64,000 bases of DNA from contig NZ_SJPX01000005.1 in the NCBI RefSeq assembly GCF_007860175.1, positions 310,001-374,000 of the forward strand, read 5' to 3'. Positions 7,237-16,640 of this stretch are shown here, one piece after another. A program made the position numbers and the translations under genes. The first letter of the stretch is position 1, and every line of letters begins with the position of its first letter. The stretch is from Rubripirellula reticaptiva (GTDB lineage: Bacteria > Planctomycetota > Planctomycetia > Pirellulales > Pirellulaceae). The notes under the pieces were generated by a model, which was not told the DNA's origin, did no database searches, and saw nothing but the letters and a program-made list of their open reading frames with translations.

Positions 7237-9738
7237 TCATCGCGACACCCCGACCGTGTGACGAGCGGCAACCTGCGAGACAGGTTTTGTGGCTTCGATT
7301 GGCGGTGTGACTTCGACGATATAGCCAGGACCACGTTTGCCGAGTGAAACAATTTTGGTGCCGACCGGCATGCTTTGTCGCAGCAAGGCTTGGTCGACTC
7401 GATTCTGGATTACCAGCAGCGTACCGGGGTTGTTGCGAACATATTCGGCGAGTTTCACGTCGCGAACATTATCGAAATTCGGGATGTCGCTGCGACTAAG
7501 GTAAAACGGCACCTCTGAAAACTCATGCGACACCGTGGCCATTGGCCGAGTCGCAATGGATTGGGTTGCCAGGCCGCCCATTGAGAAGGCAATTTGTCGC
7601 TCTAGCGGTGATCCACTACCGAATAAAGTTTGATCGCGACTGTAGGCCGGGACCATTTGGTGCATCACCATGATCGCGAACAAAAATGCGGCGGCCGACG
7701 ATGATGCCCAGGCCAATTTGGACTGGTGACGATCGTTGATCAACAAGATCGCCATCACCAACATGCCGGCCCACATCATCGCCCAAAGGTAGATTGTCGA
7801 CGGTACGTCGATGCCCATCGTGATCACAAACATGACAAAGCCGACGCCGCCCAAACACGTGGCGACCGTGGCTCCGCGAGCAGACCAGAAAATCGCGAAC
7901 CAGTGTTCGGTTTGCGACTGAGTCTGCCGCATCATTTGGTCCAGGTAATGTCCGACCATCAACGCCAGCGCCGGTGCGGCCGGCAGCACGTAGGTCGGCA
8001 ACTTGCAACTTGAACACGAAAAGAACGCAAAACACCAAGCGGTCCACAACAACAAAAATCCGATCGCGAGCGGACGCTGACTCTGAGCGGCGGATTTCTT
8101 GGCAAACAAAAATCGGGCATAAGGTATCGTCAGGAACGACCATGGGTGTCCCGCGACCAACAACACTGGCACGAAGTACCAAATCGGTTGAGAGTGAAAT
8201 TCACCGGCGAAACGACCGAAGTTGTGAACCCAAAAGAACTGCATCAAGAAGTCTGGATCTTGCCGCGACACGGCAATCAACCACGGCATCGCAATCAACG
8301 CAACAACGCCGCCAACGATCCCATAGTGCCACCATCGTGGCTTGGCGTGCCCTTCGGACAACCACGCCATCGCGAAGACAGGCGGAAGCCAAAGAATTAG
8401 CGCGACGGGTCCCTTGGTCATGAAACCGAGTCCACAAGCAATCGCCGAGACGAGCCACCAACCTAGCTTGACCTTGCCGCCACGAATCGACTCGTACGCG
8501 GCGAACATCGACGTGCAGATCATCAGTGTCAGGACACCATCAAGCAACAAGTATCGACTGGTGAAGGCAAACCCAACCGACAGCATCAAGACACCGCCAG
8601 CGAACAGACCAATTTGCCGGCCGAACCAACGTGTGCCAAAAAACATCGTGCTTGCCAGTGTCGCAAGTGCTGCCAAGGCAGGCACCAAACGAGCGGCCGA
8701 TTCGGACATGCCGAATAATTTGAAACTTGCCGCACATAACCAATACAGCAACGGTGGCTTGTCGTAATAAGTTTGAAAATTCAATTGCGGAAGAACCCAA
8801 TTTCCGGTCGCCAACATCTCGCGAGGAATCTCGGCGTAACGGGTCTCGTCACGATCGATCAACGGATATCCAAGGTTCGTCAGCAAGAACAAGGCTGCGA
8901 CGACTAACAACGCCAATTGAAGCCAGCCAGCTTGGCGATCGCCGAGGATATTATTGGTGGATGCGACCGGGGCAGCCGTGCCGGCAATCCGTGGTTTGTC
9001 ATCGCTATGACTTGTCGCGGAACCCGGAAATTGAACCGAGTTCCACCAGTAACGCGCCATGCTGGTCAAGACGCGAGGGATGTGCGCGATCGAAACGGTG
9101 CTGTTGCCTTCGGTTCGTAATCGATGCGAAACACCGACTTCGACCAGGCTCAGGCCGCGTTGGTTGACTTGGGTCAGCAGTTCTGAATTGACCAAGAATC
9201 CGTTGCCGGAAATGGTCAGGCTGCGAATCACGTCGCGATGGAACAACTTCATGGCGCAATCGACGTCGCGAACACCTGTCTGCAACAAGATTCGCACCAT
9301 TTGGTTGTAGACTCGCGAATACAAGCAACGCAGCGCCGTGTCTTTGCGATCGATGCGGTATCCGCAGACGACGTCGTAGCGTTTCGACAGCAAGACGAAC
9401 CGATCCAGTTCCGTCAGGTCGAACTGGCAGTCCGCGTCGGTGAACATCACCAGTTCTTTTTCGGCGGCCGAGAATCCAGTTCGAAGTGCGGCGCCGTATC
9501 CCTGGTTCGGATTGTGAGAAATCAAGCGAACGGCCGGATGCTCCACCGCGCAAGCTCGGACCAAATCGGCGGTTCCGTCAGTGCTACCATCGTCGACAAC
9601 GATAATTTCATAATCGTCGGAGACCAGTCGTAGCGCCGCGTCCGCTTCCTCGATCGCCTGAACGATCACCTCGCATTCATTCCATGCGGGCAAAATCAGC
9701 GAAATCGAGGATTCTTGAGGGTCGTTCTGGGGGTGCAT
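7237..9738 (-). CDS. Fusion: GT2 polyprenyl-phosphate sugar transferase + GT83 transferase
   Basis: 833 residues in one frame. Residues 1-250 are a GT2 domain of the DPM1/ArnC type: LILPAWNECEVIVQ, IIVVDDGSTDGTAD, NQGYGAALRTGF, FTDADCQFD (DxD metal site) and the VDCAMKLFHRDV segment. After a short linker (about 250-275) a complete GT83 domain follows, with RDETRYAEIPREM and YYDKPPLLYWLCAA and about 11 membrane helices. The front half should charge a polyprenyl phosphate with a sugar on the cytoplasmic face; the rear half should transfer that sugar outside. Usually these are two proteins. ATG at 9738; first gene of the minus-strand cluster, 133 bases ahead of LptF/G. Confidence 0.9.
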   Translation of the reverse strand: MHPQNDPQESSISLILPAWNECEVIVQAIEEADAALRLVSDDYEIIVVDDGSTDGTADLVRACAVEHPAVRLISHNPNQGYGAALRTGFSAAEKELVMFTDADCQFDLTELDRFVLLSKRYDVVCGYRIDRKDTALRCLYSRVYNQMVRILLQTGVRDVDCAMKLFHRDVIRSLTISGNGFLVNSELLTQVNQRGLSLVEVGVSHRLRTEGNSTVSIAHIPRVLTSMARYWWNSVQFPGSATSHSDDKPRIAGTAAPVASTNNILGDRQAGWLQLALLVVAALFLLTNLGYPLIDRDETRYAEIPREMLATGNWVLPQLNFQTYYDKPPLLYWLCAASFKLFGMSESAARLVPALAALATLASTMFFGTRWFGRQIGLFAGGVLMLSVGFAFTSRYLLLDGVLTLMICTSMFAAYESIRGGKVKLGWWLVSAIACGLGFMTKGPVALILWLPPVFAMAWLSEGHAKPRWWHYGIVGGVVALIAMPWLIAVSRQDPDFLMQFFWVHNFGRFAGEFHSQPIWYFVPVLLVAGHPWSFLTIPYARFLFAKKSAAQSQRPLAIGFLLLWTAWCFAFFSCSSCKLPTYVLPAAPALALMVGHYLDQMMRQTQSQTEHWFAIFWSARGATVATCLGGVGFVMFVITMGIDVPSTIYLWAMMWAGMLVMAILLINDRHQSKLAWASSSAAAFLFAIMVMHQMVPAYSRDQTLFGSGSPLERQIAFSMGGLATQSIATRPMATVSHEFSEVPFYLSRSDIPNFDNVRDVKLAEYVRNNPGTLLVIQNRVDQALLRQSMPVGTKIVSLGKRGPGYIVEVTPPIEATKPVSQVAARHTVGVSR

Positions 9739-9916
9739 CCTTGCACTTTCCTGTCACAGGGGGGTGATCCACGTGCGCTGACAGTAAGAGACTGTGGGAC
9801 GCCGAGCAATACCAACTTCTAACCAGATAGTAGGAACCATCTCGATGCCCGCAACTCCGATAGGTTAGGTTACAATGGACTACCCTGCCTAATGACTTGT
9901 TTTGCGAGCATTCTTG

Positions 9917-12900
9917 ATGCCCTCCCGCCCACTTTTCGTTAACAGCGGTGCGCTCGCTCGACGGGCCTTGCTGTTTGCGATTTCAACATTTGTCGTTCAG
10001 ACGCTACTTTGCCCAGCTTCACAAGCCGGCGAGGCGGCGACACCCGACCAAATCGAGTTTTTCGAGCGAGAAGTCCGTCCGGTTTTGGCCGAACACTGCT
10101 ATTCGTGTCACAGTGCGGGTTCGAAGACGCTGCAGGCGGGGCTAGCCTTGGACAGTCGCGCGGCAATGCTAGCAGGCGGCGATTCGGGCGAATCGATCGT
10201 TCCGGGCGATCCAGATTCAAGCGTTCTGATCGAAGCGATTCGATACGAGTCGTACGAAATGCCGCCTAAGGGCAAACTGGCGGACGAGCAGATCAAAGCT
10301 CTTGAACAATGGGTCGCGATGGGGGCCCCCTGGCCTGACGAAGCCGCGCCAACGGCGGAAATGAGTCGTCCGAGTTTTGACTTGCAACAACGGGCAGCCG
10401 AACATTGGGCTTGGCGACCGATCACATCGCCAAAAGTTCCAAGCGTCTCGGACGTGTCCTGGCCCAAAGCCGACATCGACAATTTTGTCCTCGCGAAACT
10501 TGACGCGGTCAAACTTTCCCCTGCCGAACCAGCGGACCGATCCGCGATGCTGCGCCGACTGTATTTCGACTTGATCGGTTTGCCGCCGACGCCGGACGAA
10601 GCGGCCGAATTTATGGCCGACACGTCGCCCGCTGCGACCGATCGATTGGTCGATAAGCTGCTCAATTCACCGCACTTTGGCGAGCGTTGGGGACGGCACT
10701 GGTTGGATCTGGTTCGGTACGCGGAATCGCGAGGCCATGAGTTTGATGAAGACGCGAAGGACGCATTCCAATACCGCGACTACGTCATTCGCGCGTTTAA
10801 CGCCGATGTGCCTTATGACCAATTTGTTCGCGAACATATTGCCGGCGATTTGCTAGACACGCCGCGACTGAACCCCGAACAGGGATTCGACGAGTCGGTG
10901 CTGGGAACCGGGTTTTGGCACCTGGGTGAGTGGGTGCATTCGCCGGTGGATATTCGAAAAGATGAATCGGACCGATTCGACAACATGATCGACGTGATGT
11001 CGAAGACGTTTCTCGGTGTGACGGTAGCCTGCGCTCGATGTCACGACCACAAATTCGACGCGATCTCGACAGCCGACTATTACTCGTTGTCGGGTTTTTT
11101 GCAGAGCAGCGACTTTCGGCACGTTCGCTTTGAATCTCATCACCACAATCAACAAATCGCAGGCGATCTCGCCAAACTCGACGCCGAATATCGACGTGCA
11201 ATTACCCAGACTCTTGCTCGAGCGGGCGTGGCCATGCCGGCGCTCGATCCGATCCCAAGTGAACTCGCCGAATCCGTCGTGGTGAACTTCGGAAAGATCG
11301 ACGACCGAGATTTCATGCAGAACGGTTTCACGTTCGGTGATCGGCCACGACATGCTGGCGATGCCTACGTCGAATCGGTGGACGGTGAACCGAAACTGAA
11401 ATTCGCCGACAGCGATGCGGCCGCTAGTGACACTTTCTGGAATGGTTTGACGTCGGTTTCAGACAAGCCTGTCATGCATCGCAGCAAATTGGACGAAACG
11501 CTTCGCAGTGGTCGCACTTTGCGCACCCCGACCTTTGAATTGACCGCCGGCCGAGTTTTCTGCCGCGTTCGTGGACAAGGGCAAGTGTTCGCTTGCGTTG
11601 ACTCTCACCGCTTTGTCGCTGGACCGCTGCACGGAAGCACGATTGCTAACTTTGACACGCACAGAGAAGGCAGCACGCCGTGGCTGGAACTGAACTTGGA
11701 CCGGTACATCGGGCATCGTGTTGAACTCGAATTCACACCAGCGAAAGACGCGACCGTCGAAGTTTCGGTAATCATGCAAGGTGCCACAAAAGAGACTCGT
11801 AAACGGTGGGATCAACATGCCGAAAAAGTATCGGCCGCAGTCGCCAAGTTCGCCAAGTCAGCCCATGAAGTTTTGCAGCAAGCCCCGCAAGAACTGATCG
11901 GTTCGTGGGCCGACCAACGGGCACAATTGCGATCACGCGTGAAGGTTCAATCGCAGACCGCCATGTCGATGATGGACGGCACGGGCGAAGACGATCACGT
12001 GCTGATCCGAGGCAACTCGTCGAAGCCCGGCGAAATCGAACCACGTCACTTCTTGACCGCCATTGCCGGCGACGAGCCGATGAAAATCGCGGTTGGCAGC
12101 GGGCGTCGCGAATTGGCCGATGCGATCAATGCAGCCGACAATCCGTTGACCTCGCGAGTCATCGTGAACCGAATCTGGCACCACTTGATGGGCCGCGGCA
12201 TCGTGCCAACGACGGACGACTTTGGCGTGCTGGGGCAACCACCAACGCACCCGGAATTGCTAGACCATTTGGCAACCACTTTTAGTAACGACGGACGAAG
12301 CATCAAGCGAGCCATCCGGCGAATTGTTTTGTCATCGACCTACGCAATGTCCAGCACGCCTGATCCGGCGGCGGTCGAAGCGGATCCAAAGAATCTGAAT
12401 TGGCACCACCGTCCGCCACGCCGACTCGAAGGCGAATCAATTCGCGATGCTCTGTTGGCGATTTCGGGACAACTGGATCCGAAACCGTTCGGCAGCCCGG
12501 TGCCGATCTATCTGACTTCGTTTATGGATGGCCGTGGACGCCCCGGCAAGAGCGGTCCGATGGACGGCGATCGACGGCGATCGATCTACATCGCCGTGCG
12601 TCGAAATTTCTTGCCTCCATTCATGCTCGCTTTCGACACGCCGACACCGTTCAGCACGATGGGACGCCGCACGGTGTCGAACGTACCGGCGCAAGCGTTG
12701 ATTCTGATGAATGATCCGTTGGTGGTTGAACTGAGTAAAAAGTGGGCTGAAACCGTCATGTCGAGACACGATTCAATGGACGACCGAATCGCCGACTTGT
12801 ACCAGTCTGCCTTTGCGCGGCAACCGACATCCGCCGAACAAAAAATTGCAACTCGGTTCATTGGCGATGAACAAGAGTTGCCACAGCGATGGGCCGATCT

Positions 12901-12946
12901 GGCTCATGCGCTCGTCAACACAAAGGAGTTCATTTTCCTAAGATGA
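9917..12946 (+). CDS. PSD1 planctomycete cytochrome c (PSCyt1-DUF1549-DUF1553), copy 1
   Basis: 1,009 residues from ATG 9917 (a TTG at 9902 would add five). Signal peptide (ALLFAISTFVVQTLLCPASQA). Planctomycete-type cytochrome c domain with one heme motif HCYSCH (about residues 60-65) and the usual YEMPPKGKLADEQ tail. Then DUF1549 (about 150-360; DNFVLAKLDA, LRRLYFDLIGLPPTPDE, FGERWGRHWLDL, ACARCHDHKFDAI, which holds a second CxxCH), an inserted beta-rich segment (about 440-620) and DUF1553 (about 715-985; [33 protein letters not shown]). Exported; the exact role is not established, but such proteins are found with DUF1501 partners. Its stop overlaps the next start. Confidence 0.93.
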   Translation: MPSRPLFVNSGALARRALLFAISTFVVQTLLCPASQAGEAATPDQIEFFEREVRPVLAEHCYSCHSAGSKTLQAGLALDSRAAMLAGGDSGESIVPGDPDSSVLIEAIRYESYEMPPKGKLADEQIKALEQWVAMGAPWPDEAAPTAEMSRPSFDLQQRAAEHWAWRPITSPKVPSVSDVSWPKADIDNFVLAKLDAVKLSPAEPADRSAMLRRLYFDLIGLPPTPDEAAEFMADTSPAATDRLVDKLLNSPHFGERWGRHWLDLVRYAESRGHEFDEDAKDAFQYRDYVIRAFNADVPYDQFVREHIAGDLLDTPRLNPEQGFDESVLGTGFWHLGEWVHSPVDIRKDESDRFDNMIDVMSKTFLGVTVACARCHDHKFDAISTADYYSLSGFLQSSDFRHVRFESHHHNQQIAGDLAKLDAEYRRAITQTLARAGVAMPALDPIPSELAESVVVNFGKIDDRDFMQNGFTFGDRPRHAGDAYVESVDGEPKLKFADSDAAASDTFWNGLTSVSDKPVMHRSKLDETLRSGRTLRTPTFELTAGRVFCRVRGQGQVFACVDSHRFVAGPLHGSTIANFDTHREGSTPWLELNLDRYIGHRVELEFTPAKDATVEVSVIMQGATKETRKRWDQHAEKVSAAVAKFAKSAHEVLQQAPQELIGSWADQRAQLRSRVKVQSQTAMSMMDGTGEDDHVLIRGNSSKPGEIEPRHFLTAIAGDEPMKIAVGSGRRELADAINAADNPLTSRVIVNRIWHHLMGRGIVPTTDDFGVLGQPPTHPELLDHLATTFSNDGRSIKRAIRRIVLSSTYAMSSTPDPAAVEADPKNLNWHHRPPRRLEGESIRDALLAISGQLDPKPFGSPVPIYLTSFMDGRGRPGKSGPMDGDRRRSIYIAVRRNFLPPFMLAFDTPTPFSTMGRRTVSNVPAQALILMNDPLVVELSKKWAETVMSRHDSMDDRIADLYQSAFARQPTSAEQKIATRFIGDEQELPQRWADLAHALVNTKEFIFLR

Positions 12947-14394
12947 AAAATCCATTCCCAAATAACGGCTCGTACCCATGCGGTCGGTTTCAGTCGGCGC
13001 CGACGACTCGCCGCCAAATGCTAACAAACTGCGCCAGCGGATTCGGTGCCATCGCTTTGGCGGGACTGCAATCCGACGCCGCCTTTGCATCCGTTTCTGG
13101 TCAACCGTTGCACGGCCCACACCATGCGGTGCGTGCCAAGAACGTGATCTTTTTGTACATGGATGGTGGACCGTCCCAGATCGACACGTTTGATCCCAAA
13201 CCGATGCTCGCCAAGTTTGACGGCAAAGATCCTAGCAAATTGTTTAACGTCGAACCCACCCAGTTCAACAACAACGGAAACGTGTTGGCGAGTCCGTGGA
13301 AGTTCAACCAGTACGGCGAGTCCGGCATCCCAGTCAGCGACCTGTTTCCGCATGTGGCAACGTGCGTGGACGAGTTGGCGGTCATGCGTTCGATGGTTTC
13401 CGAGTTCCCCGAGCACACGTTTGCGAATTACTTTTTGCACAGCGGCAGTGGGCTGCAAGGCCGGCCGAGCATGGGAGCTTGGGTCAATTACGGACTGGGC
13501 AGCGAGTGCCAGAACTTGCCTGGTTTTGTCGTCATCAACGGCGGCTTGATTCCGCCGGGTGGGCTGGACTGTTTCGGCAGTGGATTTCTGCCGGCCAGTT
13601 ATCAGGGATCGATCTTCAAGCCATCGGGCAGCGGCGTGGCCAACATCGATCCGACCGAAAAGATCGCCGGTCGGCAACGCCAGAAACTGGATTTGATTGC
13701 CAAGCTTGACGGTTTCGCCGTCGACAACTTCGGAGCTCACGACAGTCTTGATTCGGCGATCCGGAACTACGAACTCGCGTACGCGATGCAAATGGCTGTA
13801 CCGGAGGTGATGTCGCTGGCCGACGAACCTGGCTATCTGCAGAAACAGTACGGCATGGAATCCGAGTACGAACCGACACGTACTTATGCGGCACAGTGTC
13901 TATTGGCGCGACGTATGATCGAACGTGGTGTTCGGTTCGTCGAACTGACCTGCCCCAGTGTCGGTGGTGACCGATGGGATCAGCACAGCAACCTAAAACA
14001 GGGTCACGAGAATAACGCGCGTGCGGTCGACCAACCGATCGCTGCACTGCTGAAGGATCTTCGCGCGCGCGGATTGCTAGACGAAACGCTTGTCGTCTGG
14101 GCGGGCGAGTTTGGACGCACTCCATTTGCGCAAGGCAAGAACGGTCGCGATCACAATCCGTTCGGGTTCACGATCTGGATGGCAGGTGGCGGAGTCAAAC
14201 CGGGAACGATCTACGGTGCCACCGACGAATTTGGATACAAAGCCGTCGAGAATCGTACCGAGATCCATGACCTACACGCCACGATGTTGCACTTGATGGG
14301 CGTCGATCACACTCGATCGACGCTCCGGTTCAGCGGTCGCGACATGCGTTTGACCGATGTGAAGGGGCATGTCATCCACGACGTGATCGCCTAA
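12943..14394 (+). CDS. DUF1501 (sulfatase-fold) Tat-exported protein, copy 1
   Basis: 483 residues. Start at ATG 12943, sharing ATGA with the stop of the PSD1 gene, so the two are translationally coupled. The N-terminus has a twin-arginine segment (TTRRQML) followed by a hydrophobic stretch and Ala-rich cleavage region. The body shows DUF1501 landmarks: VIFLYMDGGPSQIDTFDPK, SMGAWVNYGLGS, GRTPFAQGKNGRDHNP, GATDEFGYKAVEN and HDLHATMLHLMGVDH. The fold is related to alkaline phosphatase/sulfatase; the DGG and DH..H positions could bind metal. Co-export with the PSD1 cytochrome is inferred from the pairing, which recurs at 22478-26736. Confidence 0.93.
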   Translation: MKNPFPNNGSYPCGRFQSAPTTRRQMLTNCASGFGAIALAGLQSDAAFASVSGQPLHGPHHAVRAKNVIFLYMDGGPSQIDTFDPKPMLAKFDGKDPSKLFNVEPTQFNNNGNVLASPWKFNQYGESGIPVSDLFPHVATCVDELAVMRSMVSEFPEHTFANYFLHSGSGLQGRPSMGAWVNYGLGSECQNLPGFVVINGGLIPPGGLDCFGSGFLPASYQGSIFKPSGSGVANIDPTEKIAGRQRQKLDLIAKLDGFAVDNFGAHDSLDSAIRNYELAYAMQMAVPEVMSLADEPGYLQKQYGMESEYEPTRTYAAQCLLARRMIERGVRFVELTCPSVGGDRWDQHSNLKQGHENNARAVDQPIAALLKDLRARGLLDETLVVWAGEFGRTPFAQGKNGRDHNPFGFTIWMAGGGVKPGTIYGATDEFGYKAVENRTEIHDLHATMLHLMGVDHTRSTLRFSGRDMRLTDVKGHVIHDVIA

Positions 14395-14445
14395 TGGGAA
14401 ACCACGTCGCGGTTGGACAGATTGACTAAGCCCATTGCCTTTCGG

Positions 14446-15642
14446 CTAAGCAGCACGCCGAACAGCGGCAGCCATGCCGACCGTTGGTAACTGATGAATC
14501 ATGCGGACTTCATCGACGTTACAAGGCACGACATCACTGGTTCGCAGCGACTTGGCGATTTTCGATTCCAGTGTCGGTGCCAGCGATTGTCCGATGGATT
14601 CAGACAACATCGATGGATTCAACAGGTTTGCGAGCGTCGCCAACGCAGATGCCTTGCAAGCGACCGACCAACCACCTTGATAGAAGCACGACCGGATCGC
14701 TCGCAATCGTTTGCCGCGTCCCATCGACGGGGTATCGCAGGGAACCGAATCCTCTTCGCTTAGGATGCTCGATTGCTCGGCCAACTCACATCGCCAACCG
14801 GCCGCGCGGATCATCAATTCGTAAGCGTAGGTCGCATCCAATTCATTCCGCAGGTCGCACGTTTCGGTGACCGAACGAATCACTTCGCGGCGCCAAAACG
14901 ATGCCGACAGGTACGCGCCAATGACCTTCCGGCTTTTGGCCGATGCTTGGTTCTGAGTGCTCGCGTTTGCTTTGCAAAGTCGGCCTGCCGTGTCTGACCA
15001 ACCGGCCGCTAAGATTTGCTGATCGAGTGCGCTTCGAATCACCGGAGCAACCACACCGGCGTCGTAGATCTCGAACTTCTCGATCGCCGAGTCCGTCCAT
15101 CCTTCGGTGGCTTGCAAGCCACCAGCCAGAACGTGTACGAATCGACCGTTGGCCGCCAGGGCTCCGGCCGCAACCAGATCCACGACGCTGTTCGACGCAC
15201 CCGTGATGAAGCGAACCTCGCCGTCCAATTCAAATGGATCGTCGTAATGACCATCGTGGCAGACGAGAATCTCGGCTGCTTCGGGTTGGTTTTCCAAAAC
15301 GCTGATCAAGGTTTTCTCGAACGTCGCCAAATCGCGACCAACGGGAACCACAATCGATAAACGCGGAATAGGAGGGAATTTTGTCACCAATACCGTCCAA
15401 CAAGAGATGCTGAAGTAAGTCCGCCAAAATCGGCTTTCGAGGCGTTCAATCGGGTGGATCCCAATAAAACGCGGTCTGGAGGTAGTTTTCGGGTACTGCG
15501 ACACACAGAATTGAGCCGTTCGGTGTCCAGTGAAGGGAATCACGGGAACTTTGGCTCGGCCCCTTTGAATCGGTTCGCTAACCGGCACAATTTGACGCTC
15601 GCACAGTTTCACGCCCTCCTCGATCGAAAGCTTTTCTGACAT
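14446..15642 (-). CDS. GT2-like glycosyltransferase, start uncertain
   Basis: The certain part begins at KFPPIPRLSIVVPVGRDLATFEK and runs to the end (about 310 residues). IVVPVG, EILVCHDGHYDD and the VHVLAGGLQATEGW segment resemble the nucleotide-binding half of GT2 enzymes, but the usual DxD is replaced by LAGG, so the metal site may be missing. The frame is open further upstream to an ATG at 15642 that overlaps the start of the divergent reductase gene; the extra 85 residues look less typical. TTG 15390 or GTG 15387 would give the compact protein. I list the ATG because its codon choice does not exclude it. Convergent with the DUF1501 gene. Confidence 0.7.
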   Translation of the reverse strand: MSEKLSIEEGVKLCERQIVPVSEPIQRGRAKVPVIPFTGHRTAQFCVSQYPKTTSRPRFIGIHPIERLESRFWRTYFSISCWTVLVTKFPPIPRLSIVVPVGRDLATFEKTLISVLENQPEAAEILVCHDGHYDDPFELDGEVRFITGASNSVVDLVAAGALAANGRFVHVLAGGLQATEGWTDSAIEKFEIYDAGVVAPVIRSALDQQILAAGWSDTAGRLCKANASTQNQASAKSRKVIGAYLSASFWRREVIRSVTETCDLRNELDATYAYELMIRAAGWRCELAEQSSILSEEDSVPCDTPSMGRGKRLRAIRSCFYQGGWSVACKASALATLANLLNPSMLSESIGQSLAPTLESKIAKSLRTSDVVPCNVDEVRMIHQLPTVGMAAAVRRAA

Positions 15643-16627
15643 GCACACTCGCTCCCTCGGCGCCCACGGGCCAGCGGTATCGGAAATCGGCTTTGGCGCA
15701 TGGGCGATCGGCGGCGGTTGGGGCGACCAAAATGACGAGACATCGTTAAAAGCTCTCAACCAGGCGATCGATCGCGGCGTCAACTTCATCGATACCGCGG
15801 CGGGCTACGGCGACGGACACAGCGAGCGGCTGATTGCAAAAGCATTGAAGAACCGCAGCGAAAGCGTCTTTGTCGCCACCAAGACGCCGCCGGCCGACGG
15901 TCCGTGGCCCCCCAGCCCGTACTGTCGTTGGCAGGATCGATACTCGGCCGCCTACCTGCGCGACAACGTTCACCAGCGGCTGAACAACCTTGGCACCGAT
16001 CGAATTGATCTGCTGCAGTTACACACTTGGACGCGAGCCTGGAACGATGACCCGCAGCCCCTGTTGGTGCTTCGCCAAATGCGCGAAGAAGGCAAAATTG
16101 GACTGATCGGCGTCAGCACTCCCGAACAAGACCAATCTTGTGTGATTCAACTGATGCGAGACGGTCTGGTCGATGTCGTGCAGGTCATCTTCAACCTGTT
16201 CGAACAAGAACCGGCGGCTCAGATCTTGCCAGTCGCAGCCGAAACAGGCACAGGAGTCATCGTGCGAGTCTCGCTGGACGAGGGTGCGCTGGCCGGCAAG
16301 TACTCCGGCGAGCACTCGTTCCCTGACGATGATTTTCGCACTCGATACTTCGAAGGCGACCGCATGCAGCGGACGGTGGACCGAGTCGAAAAGATTCGAG
16401 CGGACTTGAAAGCGTTCGGGTTGCAGGACCAGTACTCGCCGGCCGACGTGGCTCTGAAGTTCGTGCTGGCACGGCCAGAGGTCAGCACGGTGATCGCCGG
16501 TATGCGATCGGTTGCCCAAGTGGACCAGAACACACGGACCAGCCAACTGAAAGATCTGCCCGACGATTTGCTGATCCAACTGCGGCGCCATCAATGGCAC
16601 CGCGGCGTGTGGTACAGCGGAAAGTAA
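15641..16627 (+). CDS. Aldo/keto reductase
   Basis: 328 residues, normal for the family. The catalytic tetrad is visible: D51 and Y56 in FIDTAAGYGDGHSE, K81 in VATKTPP, and H128 in LLQLHTWTRAW. The C-terminal part has the NADPH-binding VALKFVLARPEVSTVIAGM segment. It should reduce a carbonyl on a sugar or aldehyde substrate using NADPH; substrate not predictable. The ATG at 15641 overlaps the opposite-strand ATG of the glycosyltransferase in a single CATG. The downstream end is 13 bases from the 3' end of the RNase P RNA, which comes from the other strand. Confidence 0.92.
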   Translation: MHTRSLGAHGPAVSEIGFGAWAIGGGWGDQNDETSLKALNQAIDRGVNFIDTAAGYGDGHSERLIAKALKNRSESVFVATKTPPADGPWPPSPYCRWQDRYSAAYLRDNVHQRLNNLGTDRIDLLQLHTWTRAWNDDPQPLLVLRQMREEGKIGLIGVSTPEQDQSCVIQLMRDGLVDVVQVIFNLFEQEPAAQILPVAAETGTGVIVRVSLDEGALAGKYSGEHSFPDDDFRTRYFEGDRMQRTVDRVEKIRADLKAFGLQDQYSPADVALKFVLARPEVSTVIAGMRSVAQVDQNTRTSQLKDLPDDLLIQLRRHQWHRGVWYSGK

Positions 16628-16640
16628 TGAGGATAAAAAC

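Noticed and set aside
9902-9916. TTG start of the first PSD1 gene
   Set aside because: An ATG five codons later starts a normal signal peptide; no ribosome site supports the TTG.
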